Shown here one piece after another: positions 6,569 through 16,984 of a stretch of DNA of 33,989 bases; the first letter of the stretch is position 1, and each line of letters starts with the position of its first letter. Origin of the DNA: Roseovarius nitratireducens (GTDB taxonomy: Bacteria > Pseudomonadota > Alphaproteobacteria > Rhodobacterales > Rhodobacteraceae); assembly GCF_002925845.1 (NCBI RefSeq), contig NZ_PDNI01000014.1, positions 1 through 33,989 on the forward strand, given 5' to 3'. A model generated the notes under the pieces. That model worked only from the letters and a program-made list of their open reading frames with translations, had not been told where the DNA came from and did not search any database. Position numbers and translations under genes: made by a program.

Positions 6569-7136
6569 ACCTCTGACATTGGGCTTCGACACATCGGCCG
6601 CGCATTGCGCGGCCGCTTTGCTGTCGGGTGGGCGGGTTCTGGCCGCCCGCGCCGAAGAGATGGGCCGCGGTCAGGCCGAGCGGCTGATGCCGCTTCTGGA
6701 GGAGGTGCTGGCCGAGGGGGGCGCGACGTGGCGCGATCTCGACCGCATCGGGGTCGGCATTGGCCCCGGCAATTTCACCGGCATCCGCATCTCGGTGGCC
6801 GCGGCAAGGGGCTTGGCGCTGTCCCTCGATATTTCTGCTTTTGGAATCAGCACTTTCGACGTGATCCGCGCGCTGGAAAGGGGCGGCACGCCTGCTGTTC
6901 CCGCGCCTCGTGGCATGGTGCATGTCCTTGGTGCTGGCGCGGTCCCGGCGCTGATCCCCGCGTCCGACGTGTCCGATCCCGCCGGGCCGCCGCCACCCTC
7001 GGAGATGGCGCGGATGATCGCGCTGCTGGCCCGCGATGCCCCCGCCGATGCGCCGCCGCCCGCGCCGCTCTATGTCCGGCCCGCCGATGCCGCGCCCGCC
7101 CGAGACGTACCGCCGATGATCCTCGATGACGCCTGA
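6558..7136 (+). CDS. tsaB: tRNA t6A biosynthesis protein TsaB
   Basis: 192 residues with the ASKHA fold of TsaB/YeaZ: TLGFDTSAAHCAAALL at the N-terminus and IGVGIGPGNFTGIRIS at about 64-79. TsaB is the scaffold partner of TsaD and TsaE in threonylcarbamoyl transfer to A37 of ANN-decoding tRNAs. The start is TTG at 6558, inside the end of nfuA; no later start would keep the first beta-strand. The stop region overlaps rimI by 11 bp, so nfuA, tsaB and rimI are probably translationally coupled. The C-terminal third is Pro/Ala-rich and poorly conserved, as is usual for the family. Confidence 0.93.
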   Translation: MGSEPLTLGFDTSAAHCAAALLSGGRVLAARAEEMGRGQAERLMPLLEEVLAEGGATWRDLDRIGVGIGPGNFTGIRISVAAARGLALSLDISAFGISTFDVIRALERGGTPAVPAPRGMVHVLGAGAVPALIPASDVSDPAGPPPPSEMARMIALLARDAPADAPPPAPLYVRPADAAPARDVPPMILDDA

Positions 7137-7542
7137 GACCCTGTCCGCCACCCACGCCCGCGCCTTCGCGGGGCAGGGGCGGGGATGGTCGGCGGCGGAA
7201 TTCGCGGCCCTTCTGGACAGCCCGCATACCTTTGTCGTGGGCGATGCGCGCGCCTTTGCCCTTGGCCGGGCGATCGCCGACGAGGCGGAATTGCTGACGC
7301 TGGCCACCGATCCGGGGCAGCGGCGTGCGGGGTTGGGGCGCGCGTGCCTTGCGGGGTTCGAGGCCGAGGCAAAGGCGCGCGGGGCGGTGCGCGGCTTTCT
7401 CGAGGTGGCCGCCGACAACGCGGCGGCCCGCGCCCTTTATGCCGCCGCCCGCTGGCGCGAATGCGCGCGCCGCGCGGGCTATTATCCGCGCGCAGGCGGC
7501 ATAGCGGTGGACGCGCTGATCCTGGAAAAGCATCTCGGTTAA
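7126..7542 (+). CDS. rimI: GNAT N-acetyltransferase RimI
   Basis: 138 residues with a GNAT fold. The acetyl-CoA loop is at about 60-75 (LATDPGQRRAGLGRA, the Q/RxxGxG/A motif), and the acceptor side shows FLEVAADNAAARALYAAARW followed by RRAGYYPRAGGIAVDALIL, the typical RimI ending. RimI acetylates the N-terminus of ribosomal protein S18, and alphaproteobacteria keep it beside tsaB. ATG 7126 overlaps the end of tsaB. A terminator-like hairpin follows. Confidence 0.93.
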   Translation: MTPETLSATHARAFAGQGRGWSAAEFAALLDSPHTFVVGDARAFALGRAIADEAELLTLATDPGQRRAGLGRACLAGFEAEAKARGAVRGFLEVAADNAAARALYAAARWRECARRAGYYPRAGGIAVDALILEKHLG

Positions 7543-7547
7543 GCCGC

Positions 7548-7576
7548 GCGTCTTCGCGCTTTGCGAAAGACGCTTT
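7548..7576 (+). terminator. Terminator-like hairpin after rimI
   Basis: GCGTCTTCGC and GCGAAAGACGC form a 10-bp stem with one bulged base and a GCTTT loop, followed by TTT. It starts 5 bp after the rimI stop and would end the nfuA-tsaB-rimI transcript. Confidence 0.5.
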
Positions 7577-7661
7577 CCGGCAACAAGAATTCATCACCTG
7601 TCCGGTGTCCAAACCGTGCCGTTCCCTTGCATGTCGCGGTAGCATGGGTCTAACAATCGAC

Positions 7662-8579
7662 ATGCAGATTTATCTCCCCATCGCCGAGGTTTCGGTCAAC
7701 GCCTTCCTGCTTCTGGGATTGGGCGGGTTCGTGGGTGTGCTGTCGGGCATGTTCGGAGTCGGTGGCGGCTTTCTGATGACGCCGCTGCTGTTCTTTATCG
7801 GTGTGCCGCCTCCGGTCGCGGTTGCGACGAGCGCCAATCAGATTGTTGCCTCCTCGATTTCCGGGGTCTTTGCGCATTTCAGGCGAAAGACGGTGGATCT
7901 CAGGATGGGGGTGGTATTGCTGATCGGTGGCCTTGTCGGGGCCGCGCTCGGCGTTGTGCTGTTCAATTACCTCAAATCGCTTGGACAGGTCGATCTGCTG
8001 GTCAAGCTCTTCTACGTGGTCTTTCTGGGCATCATCGGCGGCATCATGTTCTTCGAAAGCCTGCGCGCCATTCGCCAGACGCGGCGCGGCAAGCCACCCA
8101 AGCGCAAGAAACATGGCTGGGTGCACGGTTTGCCGCTTAAAATGCGGTTCCGGACGAGCGGCCTCTATATCTCGGTCATTCCGCCTGTTCTCGTCGGGCT
8201 TAGCGTCGGCATTCTGACCGCAATCATGGGCGTCGGCGGCGGCTTTATCATGGTGCCGGCGATGATCTATCTCTTGGGGATGCCGACCAAGGTAGTGGTG
8301 GGCACCTCGCTTTTTCAAATCATCTTCGTCACCGCCTTTACCACGCTCCTGCACGCCACGACCAACTTCACCGTTGATGTTGCGCTGGCGGTGCTCCTGC
8401 TGGTCGGTGGCGTGATCGGCGCGCAGTTCGGCACCTCCATCGGCACCCGGATGAAGGCCGAGCAGCTTCGCATCCTGCTGGCTGTCATGGTGCTGGCGGT
8501 CTGTGGCAAGCTGGCGCTCGATCTGCTGTTGCAACCGTCAGAGCTCTATTCCATCGCCTCGGGCGCGGGGGGGCACTGA
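7662..8579 (+). CDS. TauE/SafE (TSUP) family sulfite/anion exporter
   Basis: 305 residues, about eight TM helices in two repeats, each opening with the TSUP signature: GVLSGMFGVGGGFLMTPLLF near the N-terminus and GILTAIMGVGGGFIMVPAMI in the second half. The repeats are linked by a basic loop (RQTRRGKPPKRKKH). The family exports sulfite, sulfoacetate and other sulfonate-derived anions; the substrate is unknown here. ATG 7662 (MQIYLPIAEVSVNAFLL) is chosen over ATG 7644 because it begins just before the first helix; neither has a strong ribosome binding site. It overlaps the next gene by one base (TGATG). Confidence 0.93.
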   Translation: MQIYLPIAEVSVNAFLLLGLGGFVGVLSGMFGVGGGFLMTPLLFFIGVPPPVAVATSANQIVASSISGVFAHFRRKTVDLRMGVVLLIGGLVGAALGVVLFNYLKSLGQVDLLVKLFYVVFLGIIGGIMFFESLRAIRQTRRGKPPKRKKHGWVHGLPLKMRFRTSGLYISVIPPVLVGLSVGILTAIMGVGGGFIMVPAMIYLLGMPTKVVVGTSLFQIIFVTAFTTLLHATTNFTVDVALAVLLLVGGVIGAQFGTSIGTRMKAEQLRILLAVMVLAVCGKLALDLLLQPSELYSIASGAGGH

Positions 8580-9334
8580 TGCTGCGCCTCGCGCTCCTCC
8601 TGTGTCTGGCGACGCTGCCCCTGCGCGCCGAAGAGGTGGTGCTGGGCCTGTCGCGGGACCGGGTGGCGATCACCGCCACGTTCGAGGGCTCGGACATCCT
8701 CATTTTCGGCGCGGTCAAGCGCGAAGCCCCGATCTCGGAGGTGCCGCTCGGCGTGGTGATCACGGTGGCCGGGCCGTCGCAGCCGGTGCAGGTCCGGCGC
8801 AAGGAGCGCCGCTTCGGCATCTGGGTCAATACCGACGCTGTCGATCTCGACGCCGCGCCTACCTTTTACGCGGTGGCCACGAGCGGGCCGTTCGAGCAGG
8901 TGCTGACCAATACCGAGGATTTGCGCCACCGGGTCTCGATCCCGCGCGCGATCCGCTCGGTCGGCGCGGCGAGCATGGCCGAGGATGCCGAGAGGTTTAC
9001 CGACGCACTCATCCGCATCCGCGAGCGCACGGATGCCTACCAGCTATTGGAGAACGCCGTCGCCCTCGACGAGCAGACGCTGTTTCGCACCGCGATCAGC
9101 CTGCCCGCCAACCTCACCGAGGGGGCCTACAAGACCCGGATTTTCCTCACCCGCGAGGGGCGCGTGGTGTCACGGTTCGAGACGGTGATCGACGTGCGAA
9201 AGGTAGGGCTGGAGCGCTGGCTCTTTACCCTGTCGCGGCAGCAGCCGCTGGCCTATGGGCTGATGTCTCTGGCGATCGCCATCGCCGCGGGCTGGGGGGC
9301 CTCGGCGGCGTTCCGGGCGCTGCGGCGCACCTGA
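8579..9334 (+). CDS. TIGR02186-type exported membrane-anchored protein, partner of TauE
   Basis: 251 residues. A signal peptide (LRLALLLCLATLPLRA) precedes an extracytoplasmic beta-rich region of about 200 residues (EEVVLGLSRDRVAITATFEG, then DILIFGAVKREAP). A C-terminal TM at about 225-246 ends in a short basic tail. This matches the alphaproteobacterial family TIGR02186, which as far as I know occurs beside TauE/SafE genes. The one-base overlap with the exporter suggests they form a complex, with this protein as a periplasmic accessory domain. Biochemical function is unknown. Confidence 0.88.
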   Translation: MLRLALLLCLATLPLRAEEVVLGLSRDRVAITATFEGSDILIFGAVKREAPISEVPLGVVITVAGPSQPVQVRRKERRFGIWVNTDAVDLDAAPTFYAVATSGPFEQVLTNTEDLRHRVSIPRAIRSVGAASMAEDAERFTDALIRIRERTDAYQLLENAVALDEQTLFRTAISLPANLTEGAYKTRIFLTREGRVVSRFETVIDVRKVGLERWLFTLSRQQPLAYGLMSLAIAIAAGWGASAAFRALRRT

Positions 9335-9354
9335 GACACGCGGGCGAAGGGCGC

Positions 9355-10230
9355 TCAGGCGTCACCCGCCGCGCGCCATTGGCGCACCATCTCTGCCGGT
9401 GTGCTGTCGCCGGGGGCGAACCGGTGCAGCGCGGCGAGGCGGCGGCAATCGAGGGTGATGCTCTGATGCGCGCCCTGAGGTGCGGGGCGGGTCTCGATCT
9501 GCGCCCCAGCCGCCTGTGCCAGCGCCGTCATTGCCACCGGGTCCGGCGCGGCGATGTTGAGCGCCTCGGGCAGTGGCCCGGGATGGCGGCACAGCGTGGC
9601 GAGGACGGCGGCGAGCGTCGCCGGGCCGATATAGGAGCGCACCGGCCCGCCGCCATCGGCGAAGCGGTCGATCACCACCGCGCCGCCCGGCCCGGTGCGC
9701 GCCACGTTGAGCAAGAGTGCATCCGCCCCCGCCACGTTGCCGATGCGCAGGGCGCAGATGTCGAGGCCGCGCGCGCGCCACGGCGCGCAGGCGGCCTCCA
9801 TCTCCAGCTTGGCAGCACCGTAGGCGTTGACCGGGGCGCAGGGGGCGTCCTCGGTGAAGGGGCTGCCGCCCGCGCCGTAGATCGCCGAAGACGAGGCCAG
9901 GAGCACGCGGGTGACGCCCGCGCGCAGGCCCGCGTCGAGCGTGGCCTCGGCGATGTGGCGGTTGAGGCCGAGATCGCGCCCCGGCCCCGGCGTTATGCCT
10001 GCGAGCGCCACGATTGCGGCGGGGCGGCGGCCCGTCTCTGCGATATGGGTGATGAGCCCGCCCGGCCCGTCGAGCGGATCCCATGCCAGCGCGCCCGGCG
10101 GGGCGGGGCGGCGGTATTGCGGGATGAGCGCGAGGTCGGGGGCCACGTCCTGCCAGCAGGCGCACAGCATCCGCCCGACGCGGCCCGAAGCCCCGGTGAG
10201 AAGGATGGATGTGTCCGCCTTGTCGGTCAT
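9355..10230 (-). CDS. NAD-dependent epimerase/dehydratase (extended SDR)
   Basis: 291 residues. The Rossmann nucleotide loop is TGASGRVGR (12-20). The catalytic pair is Y137 and K141 (AYGAAK), with an SSSAIYG serine motif at about 113-119. These fit extended short-chain dehydrogenases acting on nucleotide sugars or similar. The protein is short for a UDP-sugar epimerase and the substrate cannot be told. It ends 20 bp from the convergent TIGR02186 gene and diverges from the thiC riboswitch. ATG 10230 places the glycine loop 12 residues in, as usual; upstream in-frame sequence is non-coding in character. Confidence 0.88.
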   Translation of the reverse strand: MTDKADTSILLTGASGRVGRMLCACWQDVAPDLALIPQYRRPAPPGALAWDPLDGPGGLITHIAETGRRPAAIVALAGITPGPGRDLGLNRHIAEATLDAGLRAGVTRVLLASSSAIYGAGGSPFTEDAPCAPVNAYGAAKLEMEAACAPWRARGLDICALRIGNVAGADALLLNVARTGPGGAVVIDRFADGGGPVRSYIGPATLAAVLATLCRHPGPLPEALNIAAPDPVAMTALAQAAGAQIETRPAPQGAHQSITLDCRRLAALHRFAPGDSTPAEMVRQWRAAGDA

Positions 10231-10371
10231 TCCCGGCCCGTCCGTTCGCTTTGATGCCGGGCCCGCCCGGGCATTCGCCCCCACCCGTCTAACAAGCAAC
10301 GTGGCGCACCGACAAGAGAGGCGTGCCGGGCGATGCTTGCCCCGGGTATGGGGATCGGCTAGCGTCCGGTC

Positions 10372-12410
<2,039 letters not shown>

Positions 12411-12419
12411 AACGGAAAA

Positions 12420-12448
12420 CGCCGCCCGGGGATGATCCCCGGGCGGCG
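12420..12448. terminator. Strong bidirectional hairpin between thiC and rplT
   Basis: A perfect 13-bp GC-rich stem (12420-12432 with 12436-12448) closes a TGA triloop. Rightward it is followed by CTTGTTCTGT and leftward by GTTTTCCG, so it can terminate both convergent transcripts. Confidence 0.85.
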
Positions 12449-12477
12449 CTTGTTCTGTCCCTCGCGTGCGACCGGCG

Positions 12478-12843
12478 TCAGGCCGCGAGCGCCTTTTTCG
12501 CCTGATCGACGATGGCGGCGAAGGCCGACGGTTCGTGCACGGCGAGATCGGCGAGCACCTTGCGATCCACCTCGACACCGGCGAGGCTCAGCCCGTTGAT
12601 GAAGCGCGAATAGGTCAGCGATTCGTCCTGGGCGCGCACGGCGGCGTTGATCCGCTGGATCCACAGCGCGCGGAAATTGCGCTTGCGGTTCTTGCGGTCG
12701 CGCGTGGCGTACTGGTTGGCCTTGTCGACGGCCTGTGCGGCCACCTTGAAGGTATTCTTGCGGCGGCCGTAATAGCCTTTGGCCGCGGTGGTGACTTTCT
12801 TGTGGCGAGCGTGGGTAACGGTCCCACCTTTGGTGCGTGACAT
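12478..12843 (-). CDS. rplT: 50S ribosomal protein L20
   Basis: 121 residues, full length and strongly basic. The start [20 protein letters not shown] and the block [20 protein letters not shown] are diagnostic of L20, which binds 23S rRNA early in 50S assembly. ATG 12843 is preceded by AGGAGG. It lies 14 bp after rpmI in the usual L35-L20 operon. infC is not next to it here, so IF3 is encoded elsewhere. The operon ends at the shared hairpin. Confidence 0.98.
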   Translation of the reverse strand: MSRTKGGTVTHARHKKVTTAAKGYYGRRKNTFKVAAQAVDKANQYATRDRKNRKRNFRALWIQRINAAVRAQDESLTYSRFINGLSLAGVEVDRKVLADLAVHEPSAFAAIVDQAKKALAA

Positions 12844-12857
12844 CTCTCAAATCCTCC

Positions 12858-13058
12858 TTAACGCGAATACGGCATCATAGGCTTGATGATCTGCTCATCG
12901 GCCTTGCTCAGCGTGGTTGTGCCACGCGCGTTGCGGATGAATTTGTTGCTGCGCTTGATCATCCCGTGGCGCTTGCCAGCCTGGGCGGTGATGATCTTGC
13001 CATTGGCGGACACCTTGAACCGCTTCTTGCAGCTCGACTTGGTCTTCATCTTGGGCAT
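12858..13058 (-). CDS. rpmI: 50S ribosomal protein L35
   Basis: 66 residues: [20 protein letters not shown], then [19 protein letters not shown], the L35 signatures. AAAGGAG lies 8 bp before ATG 13058, which excludes the longer in-frame extension. First gene of the rpmI-rplT operon. Confidence 0.98.
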   Translation of the reverse strand: MPKMKTKSSCKKRFKVSANGKIITAQAGKRHGMIKRSNKFIRNARGTTTLSKADEQIIKPMMPYSR

Positions 13059-13135
13059 TTCCGGCTCCTTTGTAGGTCGGTCGTCCCGCTCGTCTCGGCA
13101 TGCCTCTTCGGGCCGGACCAGCGGATTGAGCGCGC

Positions 13136-13164
13136 CGTATACGCCAGCATCGGGCATTGTGCAA
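13136..13164 (-). promoter_or_regulatory. Sigma70 promoter of rpmI-rplT
   Basis: Leftward: -35 TTGCAC (13159-13164), 17-bp spacer, -10 TATACG (13136-13141). The predicted start, near 13129, leaves a leader of about 70 nt before rpmI. No other good promoter lies in the 124-bp gap. Confidence 0.7.
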
Positions 13165-13182
13165 GAGCGGCCAGCGCGGCGA

Positions 13183-13407
13183 TTACGGCAGGTAGCGGGC
13201 CATCACGTTGAGGATGACGGCGGGCAGCTCGGCGAACGTGTAGCCGCCGGGCTTTTGCGAGATCGCCCAGATGATCATCCCGCCCGCGATCACAAGCACC
13301 AGCGCGCCGACGCGCGGCGCGCGCGCCTCCGATATCGCCGAGAGTATCGAGGGCACGGAAAAGACGCCGAGCACCAGCCCGATCGCCATCGCCAGATCCG
13401 CATCCAT
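13183..13407 (-). CDS. Small two-TM membrane protein
   Basis: 74 residues with two predicted membrane helices: about 5-25 ([21 protein letters not shown]), then a short basic loop (EARAPR), then about 33-50 ([16 protein letters not shown]), and a C-terminal tail. No family name can be given; it resembles small conserved membrane proteins of Rhodobacterales. It begins 38 bp after the pykA stop on the same strand and is probably co-transcribed. A 7-bp stem with a 2-nt loop (TGCGGGA/TCCCGCA, 13421-13436) lies between the two genes. Confidence 0.75.
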   Translation of the reverse strand: MDADLAMAIGLVLGVFSVPSILSAISEARAPRVGALVLVIAGGMIIWAISQKPGGYTFAELPAVILNVMARYLP

Positions 13408-13445
13408 CGAAACACCCCCCTGCGGGACATCCCGCAACAGCGTGA

Positions 13446-14891
13446 TTAGCCCGGATCGGTGGCGTAGATCAAACTTTCCTTGCAGGGTGCGATGCGCAGG
13501 ATGTTGGTGGTGCCGGGCACGTTGAAGGGCACGCCCGCGGTAACGACGATCTGGTCGCTCTCGTCGGCATAGCCCTGCGCACGCGCCGCGCGCGCGGCGT
13601 TGAGCACCGCCAGCTTGAACCGGGTGAGCTGTTCGGTCATCACGCAGTTCACCCCCCAGGTCAGTGCCAGGCGTCGGGCGGTGGTGCGCAGGCTGGTGAG
13701 CGCGATGATCGGCACATGCGGACGCTCGCGCGCCGTCAGCAGCGCGGTGGTGCCCGATTCGGTGTAACAGCAGATCGCCTTGATATCGGTGGTCTCGGCG
13801 ATCTCGCGCGCGGCCACGACGATGGCGTCGGCGATGCTCTGGCGGTTGACGCGGCGGCTGGCCTCGATCACCTCGTGATAGGTGGGGTCGCTTTCCACCT
13901 CGCGCGCCACGTTGTCCATCGTGGTTACCGCCTCCACCGGGTAATCGCCCGCCGCCGATTCGGCCGAGAGCATGATCGCGTCCGCCCCCTCGTAGATGGC
14001 GGTGGCCACGTCCGAGACCTCGGCGCGGGTGGGCATCGGGCTCTCGATCATCGATTCGAGCATCTGCGTGGCGACGATCACCGGCTTGGCCGCCGCGCGG
14101 CACTTGCGCACCAGCCGTTTCTGGATCGGTGGCACGTTCTGCACCGGCAGTTCCACGCCGAGATCGCCGCGCGCCACCATGATCCCGTCCGAGACGGCGA
14201 GGATGTCGTCAAAGCACGTCACTGCGGCCGGTTTCTCGATCTTCGACATGATCGCGGCGCGCCCCCGCACCAGCGTGCGCGCCTCGTTCACGTCCTCGGG
14301 GCGCTGCACGAAGCTGAGCGCGAGCCAGTCCACGCCAAGCTCGCAGGCGAATTCCAGGTCGGCGCGGTCCTTGTCCGACAGCGCGGCCACGGGCAGCACC
14401 ACGTCGGGCACGTTGACGCCCTTGCGGTTGGAAATTATTCCCCCCACGATCACCTCGCATTCGGCGAAATCGGCGGCGCATTCCTTCACCCGCAGCCGAA
14501 TCTTGCCGTCGTTGACCAGCAGGTTCGCCCCCGGCTCCAATGCCGCGAAAATCTCTGGATGAGGCAGGCAAACGCGGGTGGCATCGCCCTCCGCCTCGTC
14601 GAGGTCGAGCCGGAACGCCGCGCCCTCGATCAGTTCCTCCTCGCCGCGGGCAAAGGTGCCGACCCGCAGTTTCGGGCCCTGCAGGTCGGCGAGGATGGCG
14701 ATGGGGCTGTTCATTTCCGCCTCGATCTCGCGGATGATGCGATGGCGCTCGGCGATCTCGTGGTGCTCGCCGTGGCTCATGTTGAGGCGGAACACGTCCG
14801 CGCCGGCCTCGTGCAGCGCGCGGATGGTGGCGTAATCGGACGAGGCCGGGCCGAGCGTGGCCACGATCTTGACATTGCGATGCCGTCTCAT
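13446..14891 (-). CDS. pykA: Pyruvate kinase
   Basis: 481 residues, full length. It converts phosphoenolpyruvate and ADP to pyruvate and ATP. Signatures include KIVATLGPASSD, RLNMSHGEH, the catalytic lysine block IMSKIEKPAAV, the metal-binding MVARGDLGVELP and ATQMLESMI. The C-terminal allosteric domain (about 345-481) is present. AGGAGG sits 8 bp before ATG 14891. A LacI-type palindrome lies 30 bp upstream of the start, suggesting control by a central-carbon regulator. Whether to call it pykA or pykF is conventional. Confidence 0.97.
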   Translation of the reverse strand: MRRHRNVKIVATLGPASSDYATIRALHEAGADVFRLNMSHGEHHEIAERHRIIREIEAEMNSPIAILADLQGPKLRVGTFARGEEELIEGAAFRLDLDEAEGDATRVCLPHPEIFAALEPGANLLVNDGKIRLRVKECAADFAECEVIVGGIISNRKGVNVPDVVLPVAALSDKDRADLEFACELGVDWLALSFVQRPEDVNEARTLVRGRAAIMSKIEKPAAVTCFDDILAVSDGIMVARGDLGVELPVQNVPPIQKRLVRKCRAAAKPVIVATQMLESMIESPMPTRAEVSDVATAIYEGADAIMLSAESAAGDYPVEAVTTMDNVAREVESDPTYHEVIEASRRVNRQSIADAIVVAAREIAETTDIKAICCYTESGTTALLTARERPHVPIIALTSLRTTARRLALTWGVNCVMTEQLTRFKLAVLNAARAARAQGYADESDQIVVTAGVPFNVPGTTNILRIAPCKESLIYATDPG

Positions 14892-14920
14892 CTGCTGTCC
14901 TCCTGCTGAAATCCGGAATT

Positions 14921-14932
14921 GTTATCGCTAAC
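14921..14932. promoter_or_regulatory. LacI-family-like operator upstream of pykA
   Basis: GTTATCGCTAAC is a 12-bp palindrome (one mismatched pair) with the central CG typical of LacI/GalR-family sites. It lies between the divergent pykA and amidohydrolase genes, 30 bp from the pykA start codon. Known relatives are the GntR-type sites of E. coli and sites of PckR/CceR-like central-carbon regulators of Alphaproteobacteria. The regulator here is not known. Confidence 0.55.
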
Positions 14933-15015
14933 GGTGCGTCGGGGGCGTTATGACCCAATTCCCTTTTCCCGACAACTGTCCTAGAGCAGGCGGACGCCAA
15001 ATACCAACCCGGATC

Positions 15016-15753
15016 ATGCATCAACCATATCACATCGAGGGCGGATCGCGCCCCGCACGCTGGATCGTGACCTGCGATCACGCCACCAACGCCGTGCCCG
15101 ACTTCGTCGGCGGCGGCAGCCTTGGCATTTCCCCTTCGGACATGGCGCGCCACATCGCCTATGATGTGGGCGCGGCAGGGGTGGCCCGCGCGCTGGCCGC
15201 CGCGCTCGATGCCCCGGCGATCCTGTCGAATTTCTCGCGGCTGGTGATCGACCCGAATCGCGGCGAGGACGATCCCACGCTGGTGATGAAGCTCTACGAC
15301 GGCACGGTGATCCCGGCCAACAGGCACGTCAGCGACGAGGATTTCTTGCGCCGGCTCAACCGGCTCTACCGGCCCTATCACACCGCGCTGGCCGAGTTGG
15401 CGGCGCGGCGCGCGGACACGGTGATCGTCTCGGTCCACAGTTTCACGCCGCAATTCCGGGGCCGTCCGCCGCGCCCGTGGCATATCGGGTTGCTCTACGC
15501 CGCCGACACGCGACTGGCCCGGCCGCTGGTCGCCAGGCTGCGCGAGGAGCCCGATCTCTGCGTCGGTGACAACGAGCCCTATGGCGGCCACCTGCCCGGA
15601 GACAGCATCGCCCGCCACGCCATTGCCTTTGAGCGGCCCAACGTGCTGATCGAGCTGCGTAACGACCTGATCGAGACGCGCGAGGCACAGGCGGCCTGGG
15701 GCGCGCGGCTGGCCCCCATCCTCGCCGACGTGGCCGCGCGGGTGGGTGTCTGA
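15016..15753 (+). CDS. N-formylglutamate amidohydrolase family protein
   Basis: 245 residues. The family signature begins ARWIVTCDHATNAVP (metal-ligand DHA), continues with SRLVIDPNRGEDDPTL and VSVHSFTP, and ends with NDLIETREAQAAW. Members hydrolyse N-formylglutamate to formate and glutamate, as in the last step of one histidine-degradation route; no hut genes are nearby, so another N-formyl substrate is possible. ATG 15016 (MHQPYHIEGGSRP) matches where the conserved domain starts; an in-frame ATG at 14950 would add 22 unlike residues. Divergent from pykA and followed by the DUF1244 gene. Confidence 0.9.
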   Translation: MHQPYHIEGGSRPARWIVTCDHATNAVPDFVGGGSLGISPSDMARHIAYDVGAAGVARALAAALDAPAILSNFSRLVIDPNRGEDDPTLVMKLYDGTVIPANRHVSDEDFLRRLNRLYRPYHTALAELAARRADTVIVSVHSFTPQFRGRPPRPWHIGLLYAADTRLARPLVARLREEPDLCVGDNEPYGGHLPGDSIARHAIAFERPNVLIELRNDLIETREAQAAWGARLAPILADVAARVGV

Positions 15754-15809
15754 GGGGCCTTGCGCGGCGTGCCCGCCCGGCCCATCTTTGCATCAAAGGG
15801 AGAGAGATC

Positions 15810-16124
15810 ATGGACGACCAGACCCGGACCGAGCTGGAGGCCGCCGCCTTTCGCAGGCTGCGTGCCCACCTGATGGACAAGCGCACCGACGTGCAGAATA
15901 TCGACCTGATGAACCTCGCGGGGTTCTGCCGCAATTGCCTGAGCCGCTGGTATCAGGAGGCCGCGCACGAGCGCGGCATCGAGATGTCCAAGGAGAAGGC
16001 GCGCGAAATCTATTACGGGATGCCCTATGCCGAGTGGAAGGCGCGTTACCAGACCGATGCCGACGCCGAAAAGAAGGCAGCGTTCGATGCCGCCTTCGCG
16101 GAAAACGTCGGCGAAACCGGGTAG
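15810..16124 (+). CDS. DUF1244 family protein
   Basis: 104 residues, soluble, with the family's conserved core MNLAGFCRNCLSRWYQEAA and YYGMPYAEWKARYQ. The CRNC pair is a CxxC that could bind metal or act in redox. Function is unknown. GGGAGAGA precedes ATG 15810. It follows the amidohydrolase gene after 56 bp on the same strand and may share its transcript. Confidence 0.92.
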   Translation: MDDQTRTELEAAAFRRLRAHLMDKRTDVQNIDLMNLAGFCRNCLSRWYQEAAHERGIEMSKEKAREIYYGMPYAEWKARYQTDADAEKKAAFDAAFAENVGETG

Positions 16125-16180
16125 GGGGTCTTCTTGGCAGAAAGACTCATGATCCCGCCCACGCGACCGGGCCGGACGCC

Positions 16181-16885
16181 ATGAACGGCGGCTACCGGCT
16201 GCATTACGCGCCCGACAATGCCTCGCTCATCGTGCGGCTCGCGCTCGAGGAGTTGGGCGCGCCCTACCAGACCGTGCTGGTGGATCGCCGGGCGCGGGCG
16301 CAGAAGTCTTCGGCCTATCTGGCGCTTAACCCCGCGGGGCTGATCCCCGTGCTGGAGACGCCGGACGGTCCGGTGTTCGAGACCGGCGCAATCCTTTTGT
16401 GGCTGGCGGACCGGCATGGCGCGCTGGTCCCCGCCCCGGGCGATCCGGAGCGCGCCGTGGTACTTAAGTGGCTGTTTTTCCTGTCTAACACGCTGCATCC
16501 GGCTCTGCGCATGATTTTCTATCCCGATCAATACGCAGGTGCGGACAGGGCCATGCAGGCGGCGCTGCGCGCGCATATGCAGGGCGAGGCGGTGCGCCAT
16601 CTCGATATGCTCGACCGCGCGGCGGACGCCCACCCGGCGCTGTTCAGCGGCGCGGCGCCGGGTGTGATCGGGCTCTATCTCGGCCCCGCGCTGCGCTGGG
16701 CCGCGCTCTACCCGGCGGGCGACACCGACTGGTTCGACCTGTCGCGCTGGCCACGGCTCGGGGCGCTGGCCCGCGATCTGGAGGCCCGCGACAGCACCCG
16801 CGCCGCCATCGCCGCCGAGGGGTTGGGGGATCAGCCCTTCACCGCCCCGGAACATCCCGATCCGCCGGAGGGCGCGGCGCTTTGA
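16181..16885 (+). CDS. Glutathione S-transferase family protein
   Basis: 234 residues. The N-terminal thioredoxin-like domain (YRLHYAPDNASLIVRLALEELG, then NPAGLIPVLETPDGPVFETGAILLWLAD) carries the cis-proline and the E-T/S glutathione contact. The C-terminal helical domain follows. The catalytic residue is probably a serine in the first loop (PDNAS). Substrate unknown. There is no obvious ribosome binding site before ATG 16181, but the domain starts only five residues in. It lies 56 bp after DUF1244. Confidence 0.9.
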   Translation: MNGGYRLHYAPDNASLIVRLALEELGAPYQTVLVDRRARAQKSSAYLALNPAGLIPVLETPDGPVFETGAILLWLADRHGALVPAPGDPERAVVLKWLFFLSNTLHPALRMIFYPDQYAGADRAMQAALRAHMQGEAVRHLDMLDRAADAHPALFSGAAPGVIGLYLGPALRWAALYPAGDTDWFDLSRWPRLGALARDLEARDSTRAAIAAEGLGDQPFTAPEHPDPPEGAAL

Positions 16886-16984
16886 GCCGCGCGCATGTCA
16901 TCCACACGGCACCGAACGGTCGCTTTCGGACAAGTGGTGCGACGGGAAAGACCGGATAACGCACGCGACCAGGGAGCGCGCATC

